Shown here: piece after piece, positions 20,234 through 27,309 of the stretch
Layout of the letters: the number at the start of each line of letters is the position of its first letter
How positions within the stretch are numbered: position 1 is the first letter of the stretch
Assembly: GCF_002284575.1 (NCBI RefSeq)
Contig: NZ_NPKJ01000014.1
Coordinates: 1-49,889 of the forward strand
Direction: 5' to 3'
Origin: Mesorhizobium temperatum
Lineage (GTDB): Bacteria; Pseudomonadota; Alphaproteobacteria; Rhizobiales; Rhizobiaceae
Length of the DNA stretch: 49,889 bases
Made by a program: the position numbers and the translations under genes
The notes under the pieces: model-generated
Database searches by the model: none
What the model saw: only the letters and a program-made list of their open reading frames with translations
What the model was told of the DNA's origin: nothing

Positions 20234-20342
20234 GCGAACCGGCTCCTGGGGATGGTGGAAGATACTCAACGCGTGCGAGGGGAAGCCCGACGAATCGGCC
20301 CTCCAGCGGCTGCACTGTCTAGGACTACGAGGTTGCTTTGGA

Positions 20343-20366
20343 TTTTGTGATGTTAAGAAATGTTGC
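20343..20366 (-). promoter_or_regulatory. Shared regulatory element upstream of mipA-like gene
   Basis: The minus strand reads CAACATTTCTTAACATCACA: an ACAT direct repeat at 10-bp period in the same register as the ACAAC repeats of the other members, followed by AAAATCC as at 21544. The downstream 30 bp are not conserved, so only the operator part is shared. Confidence 0.65.
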
Positions 20367-20431
20367 GCCGCGATCGATGTGGTTGGCCTGGAGGCGCAAC
20401 AAGCACTCGGCTTTCGCTTGGATTGTGCTTT

Positions 20432-21391
20432 TTAGACGAGTCGGCTGAGCAACTGCGCCACGCCCGCAATCAGCCCCAATAGCAGCAGCAACAGCAAGGT
20501 ATTCACCGACCACTTGATGACGAGGTACAGTGGACGGTTCGTCGACTTCAGTGCCTTGCTGCCTGCCAGGAGAGGCGCGAGCCCCGCAAAGACCCTGTTG
20601 GCCAAGCCACGATGGTCCTCCGGCGTGTTTGGTACCACCGTGGCACGTGTTAAGCCTTGGTAGAAGAAATTGAACACCGCACCCAGTGGGTTCAAGGGCC
20701 TTTTCACATCACACATGAGGATGAGGCGGTCGCAGTCGGTATCGTTGCGCACGAAGTGCAGGTAGGTCTCATCGAACATGATAACTTCGCCATCGCGCCA
20801 ACTCAGGTTGCGGCCATCCACATTGATGAAGCAGGCGTCGGAGTTGGGGGTGACGAGACCGAGATGGTAGCGCAGTGACACGGCGATCGGATCGGCATGC
20901 CGGGTCAACTGGGCTCCTTTGGGTAGATAGGCAAACATCGCTCCATGCACGCTCGGCACGCTCTGCAGCATCTGGACGGTCTTGGGGCACAGGCGTTTTG
21001 CGGAATGATGCTCATACCCGTACCACTTGATGTAAAAGCGGCTCCAGCCGTACTTGAAGAACGTCCGGAAGCCGACGTCATAAGTCCCTGCGGTGCCGGG
21101 CCGTTTGGTGGCGTCGAAGTAGTTTTGGCGCAGCAGCTCGAGGCCTTCATAGCGAATGGTGTGCCAGTTCTGACGCAGCACCTCTAGTTCCGGAAAATCG
21201 GCTGGGTCGAGAACAGCCTTTGATCCGCGCGGCAGCGTTGTCATGTACAACGCACAATTCAACGGCGAAAAAATTGGCCATCCCTTGCGGATGTACTCAG
21301 ACAGGCTTTCGTAGCGGGCTTCACCCCGGAAACGGTAGACGTACACGATGCTCGCGGTCACAAGCGTGACCATGACAACAAGAATTAGCAT
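20432..21391 (-). CDS. Aspartyl/asparaginyl beta-hydroxylase family, LpxO-like
   Basis: An Fe(II)/2-oxoglutarate dioxygenase anchored in the inner membrane. LpxO of Salmonella puts a 2-hydroxyl on a lipid A secondary acyl chain, and this 319-aa protein has the same layout: an N-terminal helix (residues 1-20), the catalytic domain with HADPIAVSLRYHLGL (His165, Asp167), FDETYLHFVRN (His212) and RLILMCDVKRPL (Arg222), then a C-terminal helix (about 292-315). ATG 21391 is chosen because LpxO proteins begin at that helix and because the further ATG at 21517 falls inside the conserved promoter element. The substrate may be lipid A or another membrane lipid. Confidence 0.82.
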   Translation of the reverse strand: MLILVVMVTLVTASIVYVYRFRGEARYESLSEYIRKGWPIFSPLNCALYMTTLPRGSKAVLDPADFPELEVLRQNWHTIRYEGLELLRQNYFDATKRPGTAGTYDVGFRTFFKYGWSRFYIKWYGYEHHSAKRLCPKTVQMLQSVPSVHGAMFAYLPKGAQLTRHADPIAVSLRYHLGLVTPNSDACFINVDGRNLSWRDGEVIMFDETYLHFVRNDTDCDRLILMCDVKRPLNPLGAVFNFFYQGLTRATVVPNTPEDHRGLANRVFAGLAPLLAGSKALKSTNRPLYLVIKWSVNTLLLLLLLGLIAGVAQLLSRLV

Positions 21392-21509
21392 GAGATTTGC
21401 CCTGAATGCGCCAGTTGCCGCGATGTTGATGGATGGGTCCCGTTGCACCGACCCAAGTCGACACTTCAGAATGGTTTCATCCGAAGGCGCGCGCTCCCAC
21501 AGTTCGGAT

Positions 21510-21567
21510 GGCGGCATTAGTCCAGATTCGTCATTGCCTTGGATTTTGTGTTGTTAAGAGTTGTTGT
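21510..21567 (-). promoter_or_regulatory. Shared regulatory element and promoter upstream of lpxO-like gene
   Basis: The minus strand reads CAACAACTCTTAACAACACA, AAATCCAAGGCAATGACG, then GACTAATGCCGCC. It matches the patatin element over about 58 bp, including the putative -10 (GGACTAAT versus GGATTAAT). The direct repeat ACAAC-N5-ACAAC is intact. Confidence 0.75.
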
Positions 21568-21924
21568 CGGCCCATAGACGGTTGATCATCACCAACGGTT
21601 GCCGGACGACCGACGGGCTGGCGTGGAGTGACCAGGCCGGGGCGAAACCTTGCCGCGAAATGGTCCGCGATGGCTGGAGATGTGCTTGTCTTGGCCGATT
21701 CGACCGACGAGTTTCGCCTGACATGTCGCGCTTCGGCGCGCGCCGCAAAAACACTGGCTCCGCTCAGTGAGTGTGCTGCCGGAAAAGGAGTTTGCCCAGG
21801 ATCCCCAAGCTTCAACTCTCGCGGTCGACTAATATTAAGCTAGAACAAACGCCTGGCAGCTATCACGACTTCCTCGACAAGGTCTCGTCTCAGCAAGTCG
21901 ATGGGAACACTGCCCTCGAGATAG

Positions 21925-22152
21925 GGTGAAGGGCGAACGAGCCACGACCACGCAAGCCTTGGCTGCTTTGCCAGCGCGAACACCTTCTGTGCGGACATCC
22001 TGAAAGACCCTTTCGTCAGACAGATGATGCGCGCGGACCGCGTCTCTTTGAGAGAGATGAAGAAACTGCTTCAGGACGTGGCGCGGTCGCACCGACTTCA
22101 TGGGAAGGATGAGCCCTTGCGGCCCCAGGAGGCGCTCCCCTCACCGCGCTAA
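21925..22152 (+). pseudogene. Remnant of a small conserved protein gene
   Basis: The frame open from 21925 encodes CADILKDPFVRQMMRADRVS followed by REMKKLLQDVARSH, a pattern that looks like a genuine helical protein (DP-[FL]-V-x-x-[MV]-M-x-A-D). No start codon precedes this part in frame after the stop at 21922; the first ATGs (22024, 22027) would give about 42 aa. It is either a broken gene or uses an unseen start. The rest of the 21568-22207 interval holds nothing recognised. Confidence 0.35.
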
Positions 22153-22207
22153 GGCGTTGAACGCCGCTCCCAAACGTCACGCGCCCTACGTCGTGCTATG
22201 TAGTCGA

Positions 22208-23611
22208 CTACCTACCTTTGGCAAGCGCCTGCCGCGTTGAAGCCTGCCCTTGCACATCGTCAGTCTTGCCGCTTTTGAGCGGAACAACCCGTGCCGGCGG
22301 CAACGATATTGTCGCTCGCAACCCATGCGGGGATATGTTCTCGAGCGACAGCGAGCCACCATGGCTCTTTGCGATCTCATCTGCGATCGAAAGACCCAGT
22401 CCAAAACCGCTGTTGATAGTCGAGGACCGGGCCTGATCCGCCTTGAAAAAAGGCTCAAGAGCCTTCTCGTGGAGACCCTCTGCAAGGCCGGGGCCATCGT
22501 CCTGCACAACAATGGACACTTTGCTTGGCGGGAAATTGGACAATTGGACATGCACGATCTTACCGAACCTGACGGCATTTTCCACGATGTTGGTGACTGC
22601 CCGCGTCAGCCCTTTCTGCTTGCATGAATATCCGAATCTCTCGGGCCCGACGTAAATCACCGTGTGTCCAACATCGGAGAACCCGGCAACGATTGTCTTC
22701 ATCAGGGCTGCAATATCAACCTTTCGAAGCGGCTCGTCGCGGGCCGTGCTGCTCAGATATTGAAGGCTTTCCTCGATCATCGCGGTCAATGTGGCGATAT
22801 CGTCAAGCATCGCTTGTTTCGACCGGATCTCCTTTGATCGCTCCACGCGCATTCTTAGCCGCGTTAGTGGTGTTCTCAGGTCGTGGCTTACGGCGGTCAG
22901 CATCCGCGTGCGGTCATCAACCATCTTGCGTATTCTACGCCGCATATCGTTGAGCGCCGTTGCGAGGGTGCGAAGCTCCTTGGCGCCTGCGACAGTGAAT
23001 AGCTGCTCCTCGCTGCCGTCGAGCCGCAAGCTCTTTGCCGCTTCGGCAAAACGGACAAGAGGCGACGTGATCACGCCACCTATATATAGCACCAGCAGAA
23101 GCATCGGGAGGATCAACATCAGGATCTTGGCAATGAGTTCGATAAGCGTGCCGAAGACGGCTGGATAGGTATCGGCGTCAGAGAACCGTACCAGGAGGCC
23201 ACGCTTGGCGTCGACACGCACCGCCAGGGCATTGTGTTCCGCATCCTGCGGAAGAACAGCGGCCTCAAAATCAGTGGGCAGCACGTCGCGAAGCTCATCG
23301 GCGATAAATTGCATATCCCCTTGGTGGCTGCTTCCGACGTTAAGATCACGCCACGGCAAAATCCTCATCTCCAGACCGATGGGAGCGCTCGCTCGCAGCA
23401 GCTTCTCGGCGTCGGCATCGTCCGCGCTGTTTCTGAGTTGCTCTACGATCAATTCGATCTGTGTGCTTCTGACCGCAACCACTTGCTTAGCCTGGAAGAT
23501 GTACGGCTCCGGCAAGAGCGCGATAACGCTAAGGAGCACTGCCGGAATAGGGATCGCAGCGAGCACGACGAACTGGAGGCGAATGGGCGCCCGTCTGAAC
23601 CGACCGATCAT
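22208..23611 (-). CDS. Sensor histidine kinase, EnvZ-type
   Basis: A 467-aa inner-membrane kinase. Helices at about residues 12-33 and 156-180 flank a periplasmic sensor of about 120 residues that I do not recognise. HAMP linker, then the HisKA box TAVSHDLRTPLTRLR with phospho-acceptor His243, and an HATPase_c domain with the N box (TNIVENAVRFG), G1 (DDGPGL) and G2 (GFGLGLSI). It overlaps the response-regulator gene by four bases (ATGA), so the pair is translationally coupled. The gene position among envelope genes that share a direct-repeat element suggests it senses envelope stress, cationic peptides or a small compound. Confidence 0.93.
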   Translation of the reverse strand: MIGRFRRAPIRLQFVVLAAIPIPAVLLSVIALLPEPYIFQAKQVVAVRSTQIELIVEQLRNSADDADAEKLLRASAPIGLEMRILPWRDLNVGSSHQGDMQFIADELRDVLPTDFEAAVLPQDAEHNALAVRVDAKRGLLVRFSDADTYPAVFGTLIELIAKILMLILPMLLLVLYIGGVITSPLVRFAEAAKSLRLDGSEEQLFTVAGAKELRTLATALNDMRRRIRKMVDDRTRMLTAVSHDLRTPLTRLRMRVERSKEIRSKQAMLDDIATLTAMIEESLQYLSSTARDEPLRKVDIAALMKTIVAGFSDVGHTVIYVGPERFGYSCKQKGLTRAVTNIVENAVRFGKIVHVQLSNFPPSKVSIVVQDDGPGLAEGLHEKALEPFFKADQARSSTINSGFGLGLSIADEIAKSHGGSLSLENISPHGLRATISLPPARVVPLKSGKTDDVQGQASTRQALAKGR

Positions 23612-24363
23612 ATGGCTACCGCGACCTCCGGAGTGAAGATGTAACCGCCCAGCCGCACTGTCTTAATGAAAGTGGGCTCCTTATAGTTCGGCTCTATCTT
23701 TTGCCGGATACGGCTCACATGCACATCAATGCTGCGCTCGACAGGTCCGGCAGCGCCAGCGTGGGTGCGGGCAAGTATGTCTTGCCGGTTCATCACCTGT
23801 CGAGGATTCTCGCAGAACACAAGCAGCACATCAAATTCCGCCGTCGTGAGCGGCACATGGACACCGTCAACGTCAGTCAATTCGCGAGTGACAGGATCTA
23901 TGCGCCAGCCCGCGAACGTCATCGGGTCCTGGCTTGGCTTGAGTTGGCTTGAATACGACGATCGCCGCAGCAGCGCCTTTATTCTCGCCAAAAGTTCCCT
24001 TGAACTAAACGGTTTTGTGACATAGTCGTCGGCCCCCAGTTCCAGTCCGACGACCCTGTCCACCTCTTTCGTCAGCGCGGTAAGCATGAGGATGGGTGTA
24101 GTATCGGATGCCCTGATCCTTCTGCAAATGCTAAAACCGTCCTCACCCGGCAGCATTCCGTCCAATACAATAAGGCTGAACTCTTTCTTTTTGAGAACGC
24201 GGTCCATTTCCATGGCCGATCCGACTGTCTCGGCGACGTAGCCCGCCTCTTTCATCAGTTCGATCAGCATAGTCGCTATATCCCGGTCATCCTCGACGAC
24301 GAGAATTCGGGCTGAAGCTGGAGTGATGACATCGTATCCGACGTTTTCCATAGGCTTGGCCAT
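23608..24363 (-). CDS. OmpR-family response regulator
   Basis: A 251-aa cytoplasmic transcription factor. Receiver domain with acidic pocket (VVEDDRD, Asp25/26), phosphorylated Asp68 in IVLDGMLPGEDG and the conserved Lys in DDYVTKPF; then a winged-helix DNA-binding domain with RSIDVHVSRIRQKIE as recognition region. ATG 24363 has GGAAAGGG upstream; the frame extends to 24420. It is the upstream gene of the pair with the sensor. It probably binds the 10-bp direct repeats upstream of the neighbouring envelope genes and, through the related element at 24413-24440, its own promoter. Confidence 0.93.
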   Translation of the reverse strand: MAKPMENVGYDVITPASARILVVEDDRDIATMLIELMKEAGYVAETVGSAMEMDRVLKKKEFSLIVLDGMLPGEDGFSICRRIRASDTTPILMLTALTKEVDRVVGLELGADDYVTKPFSSRELLARIKALLRRSSYSSQLKPSQDPMTFAGWRIDPVTRELTDVDGVHVPLTTAEFDVLLVFCENPRQVMNRQDILARTHAGAAGPVERSIDVHVSRIRQKIEPNYKEPTFIKTVRLGGYIFTPEVAVAI

Positions 24364-24412
24364 TTTGTTGCCCTTTCCCCTTCGGAATAACACGCTGCTC
24401 ATCATGGCTGTC

Positions 24413-24440
24413 AGCAACAATTGTGTTTAATTTTGTTGCT
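24413..24440 (-). promoter_or_regulatory. Inverted repeat / putative autoregulatory site of the response regulator
   Basis: AGCAACAA (24413-24420) and TTGTTGCT (24433-24440) form a perfect 8-bp inverted repeat with a 12-bp AT-rich centre. On the minus strand the element also contains CAAC-N7-AAACACAA, which resembles CAAC-N6-CAACACAA of the shared element. It lies about 50 bp upstream of the regulator start. Confidence 0.5.
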
Positions 24441-24546
24441 GTGGTCCCCGTCAGGCCTCCTCCCGGCCCAACAGTCGCTGCGTCTGCGGCAGCGATCCCA
24501 TCCGCGCGGCGCGGACCAGCGCTTCCGGCGGGCGCTAGGCCGCTGC

Positions 24547-24790
24547 GCCTTAGCAACTCTTAACAATACATAACCCACCGCAATGACAAATCGGGATTAA
24601 TGCCGCCCAGGAGCGATTGCGAAGAACGATCGCCATACGCGGTGCTGCCGGTGGAGACCTAGATGTTTCCGCTGGGTGGCGGCCCCGGAACAAGGCGGTA
24701 GACATGCATAGACTGGTGGCCATCACCATGATGGCCTTTCTTGCTAGCTGTTTCGCGCCGGGCCGTAATGCCTGCCAATCGAAGGCCGCG
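24547..24790 (+). repeat. Duplicated promoter, leader and signal-peptide segment
   Basis: About 245 bp match the reverse complement of about 17870-18115. The match includes the regulatory element (24554-24573), the putative -10 (GGGATTAATGCC), the leader with GCGATTGCGAAGAACG, the ribosome-binding region ACAAGGCGGTAGACATGCAT and codons for MHRLVA-x2-M-x-AFLA-x-C. Homology stops at about 24790, exactly before the ATG that starts the native efflux-protein signal. The other copy belongs to the patatin gene. Confidence 0.85.
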
Positions 24791-26236
24791 ATGAAGGCGG
24801 CCTATCGCAGGATTGTCGGTATGGGCGGTCTTGGAGCGTGCCTGATCGTGTCAGGCTGCACGACCGTCGCCAGCGTTCAGGAACCTGATTTGAAGATCGC
24901 GAATGCCTGGCACGCGACCTTTCCGCATGGCGGCCGGACCGGCGATCTCGTGTCCTGGTGGTCCACGTTTTCCGATCCATCGCTGACGGCCCTCATTGCA
25001 TCTGCGCAGGCGGAAAGCCCCAGTCTCGAGTCCGCCGCTGCAGAGATCGAGAGGGGGCGCGCCGCGCTGGCATCTACGCAGGCGAGCTTTTTTCCGGGGC
25101 TTGGCGGCTCGGGATCGCTCGCCCGCTCCGGCACGGGCGGCAACAAAGCCAACCAAGTTGCTGCCGCTACGACGCCGAGCGGCAGCCTCGACGCTTCTTG
25201 GGAAATCGATCTGTTCGGCAAGACGCGGCAGAGGAGCGAGGCTGCGCGGCTGCGGGTCCACGAGCGCACCGCCGATTGGCACGATGCGCGCGTCTCACTC
25301 GCGGCGGAGGTGGCGGACTACTATGTGCAGTACCGTGCCTGCCGGCAGCTGGAGCAAGTCTATACCACCGAACTCGCCTCGCAGCGCGAGACGATCCGGG
25401 CAATGGAAATGGCCGCAACCTCCGGCCTTACGTCGAGCGCCGACCTCGCGCTAGGGCGGGCGAGTGCTGCTACCTCGGCCTCGACACGGACCGCCCAGCG
25501 TGCCGAGTGCGAGGTTCTCGTCAAATCTCTCGCCCGCCTTACCGGCGGTGACGAGCCTCACGTCCGCGATATTCTGGCGATGGGCAAGCAAGGGTTACCC
25601 ACGCCGAGGACCCTCAAGCTATCCGCCGTGCCTGCTGACGCCTTACGGCAGCGCCCCGACATCGACGCCCTTGAACTCGAGGTCGCTGCATCGCTCGCCG
25701 AGATCGGCGCGGCAAAAGCCGATCTCTATCCGAGCCTCAGCCTCGGCGGCTCGGTCACGATCGGCACTTCATCGCTGACGGGAACGTCTCTGCCCTGGTC
25801 CTTCGGCCCGGCCATCTCGATCCCGCTCTTCGACGGTGGCTCGCGCCGGGCGGCAGTGAGCAGCGCGGCAGCCACATACAAGGTGGCGGTGGCCGCCTAC
25901 AAATCAGGTGTGCTGGACGCGGTCGCCGAAGTCGAGACCGCACTCGTGCGGATCGACAGTACGCGGAGGCGCATTGGCGACGCCAGTGTCGCGGCGCGCA
26001 ACTACCGCGCCTATTTCAAGGCCGTGGATTCGAACTGGAAAGCCGGTGGCGCAAGCCTACTCGACCGTGAGGACGCCCGGCGTTCGGCGCAGTCGGCGGA
26101 GGTCTCGCTCATCGAAATCCGTCGCGACTCCGTGCGCTATTGGATCGCCCTCTACAAGGCGCTCGGCGGCGGCTGGGATGCGAGCGCCTCCTCACCCAAG
26201 GACCTGCCGCAAAAATCGAAAGAAGACCTGCTCTGA
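24704..26236 (+). CDS. RND efflux outer-membrane factor (NodT/OprM family lipoprotein)
   Basis: The outer-membrane channel of a tripartite pump, about 510 aa from ATG 24704. Two OEP repeats are visible, with WWSTFSDPSLTALIASAQ near the start of the mature protein, SWEIDLFGKTRQRSEAARLR in the first half and RQRPDIDALELEVAASLAEI plus PLFDGGSRRAA in the second. The N-terminus holds two signals in tandem: MHRLVAITMMAFLASC, copied from the patatin gene, then a native one starting at ATG 24791 (MKAAYRRIV ... LIVSGC). Either start yields a lipoprotein. The next gene overlaps its stop (TGATG). The operon seems to be driven by the captured promoter upstream. Confidence 0.9.
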   Translation: MHRLVAITMMAFLASCFAPGRNACQSKAAMKAAYRRIVGMGGLGACLIVSGCTTVASVQEPDLKIANAWHATFPHGGRTGDLVSWWSTFSDPSLTALIASAQAESPSLESAAAEIERGRAALASTQASFFPGLGGSGSLARSGTGGNKANQVAAATTPSGSLDASWEIDLFGKTRQRSEAARLRVHERTADWHDARVSLAAEVADYYVQYRACRQLEQVYTTELASQRETIRAMEMAATSGLTSSADLALGRASAATSASTRTAQRAECEVLVKSLARLTGGDEPHVRDILAMGKQGLPTPRTLKLSAVPADALRQRPDIDALELEVAASLAEIGAAKADLYPSLSLGGSVTIGTSSLTGTSLPWSFGPAISIPLFDGGSRRAAVSSAAATYKVAVAAYKSGVLDAVAEVETALVRIDSTRRRIGDASVAARNYRAYFKAVDSNWKAGGASLLDREDARRSAQSAEVSLIEIRRDSVRYWIALYKALGGGWDASASSPKDLPQKSKEDLL

Positions 26237-27309
26237 TGCGATCTTCACCTCTTCTCCTCGCCGCTTTCCTGAGCGGAACCCTTGTTTTCGCCGCAGAGAT
26301 TGCACTTGCGCAACAGAACGAGGCGGCAGCGCTTACCGTCACAGTGGCAAAGCCCGCGGAACGCCAGTGGCCTGAAACGATACCCGCCAGCGGCTGGCTG
26401 AAGCCCTGGCACGAAGCGGTCATTGCCGCGGAAATCGGCGGCCTGCGTGTGACCGATGTCCTTGCTGATGTCGGGTCGGTCGTCTTGAAGGATCAGCCCC
26501 TCGTTCGGCTGGCCGACGAAACGGTGCGGGCGGAACTGCGCAAGGAAGAGGCTGTGCTGGCAAGTGCGAAGGCGGACCTCGCAAAAGCCAGGTCGAGCGC
26601 GGACCGAGCACGCAAGGTGCAGGGAAGCGGTGCGCTTTCTGAGGAGAAGATCACCGAATACCTGATCGCCGAGCAGACTGCGATCGCGGGTGTCGAATCC
26701 GCCGAAGCCTCGCTGGAAAGCCAGAAGATCAAGCTTGCTCAGGCGACCATTATGGCCCCAGACGACGGGCTGATCACCGCCCGTTCGGTCCAACTCGGCG
26801 CTGTCGTCTCCTCCGGCACGGAGCTATTCCGTCTCGTGCGCCAGCAGCGCGTCGAGTGGCAGGCGGAAGTGTCTGCACGCTATTTGCCTCGCATTAAAGA
26901 AGGCCTGACCGCCACGATCGTCGGTCCGGAGGGGCGGCGCGTCAAAGGGACCGTGCGGCTCGTCGGGCCGACGGTTAGTACCGACACCGGACGGGTGCTC
27001 GCCTATGTGGCGCTGCCGGCGGAGGCGCACCCACCCATCGGCCTTTACGTCACCGGCCAGATCGAGCTTGCGACCACGAAGGCATTCACCGTGCCCGAGA
27101 CGGCGCTCGTGATGCGTGACGGCATCGCTTACGTCTTCACCGTGGATGCGGGCAGGCGTGCGTTACGCGTCCGTGTTGAAACCGGCCGCCGCAATGGCAG
27201 CGAAGTGGAAATCCTCTCGGGCCTTGATCCCTGGGCCGACGTGGTGACGACGGGCGGCGCCTTCCTTTCGGATAGGGCGCTTGTCCGGGTAGAGGAGGAC
27301 GCACGATGA
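26236..27309 (+). CDS. RND efflux periplasmic adaptor subunit
   Basis: A 357-aa membrane-fusion protein that links inner-membrane pump and outer-membrane channel. Signal peptide MRSSPLLLAAFLSG ... ALAQ, then the biotinyl-lipoyl half motifs (HEAVIAAEIGGLRVTDVLAD and MAPDDGLITARSVQLGAVVS), a helical hairpin between them (residues about 95-155) rich in Ala/Lys/Glu, and beta-barrel plus membrane-proximal domains. ATG 26236 overlaps the stop of the outer-membrane-factor gene, and its own stop overlaps the start of the pump gene (ATGA), so the three are translationally coupled. Confidence 0.93.
   Translation: MRSSPLLLAAFLSGTLVFAAEIALAQQNEAAALTVTVAKPAERQWPETIPASGWLKPWHEAVIAAEIGGLRVTDVLADVGSVVLKDQPLVRLADETVRAELRKEEAVLASAKADLAKARSSADRARKVQGSGALSEEKITEYLIAEQTAIAGVESAEASLESQKIKLAQATIMAPDDGLITARSVQLGAVVSSGTELFRLVRQQRVEWQAEVSARYLPRIKEGLTATIVGPEGRRVKGTVRLVGPTVSTDTGRVLAYVALPAEAHPPIGLYVTGQIELATTKAFTVPETALVMRDGIAYVFTVDAGRRALRVRVETGRRNGSEVEILSGLDPWADVVTTGGAFLSDRALVRVEEDAR

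Noticed and set aside
20405..20431. Hairpin AAGCAC/GTGCTT after the LpxO-like gene as a terminator
   Set aside because: Only 6-bp arms with a long loop and no T-run on the transcribed strand.
21391..21517. Start of the LpxO-like protein at ATG 21517
   Set aside because: That ATG is part of the conserved promoter segment ATGCCGCC shared with the patatin and RND promoters, and LpxO proteins begin at the membrane helix starting at 21391.
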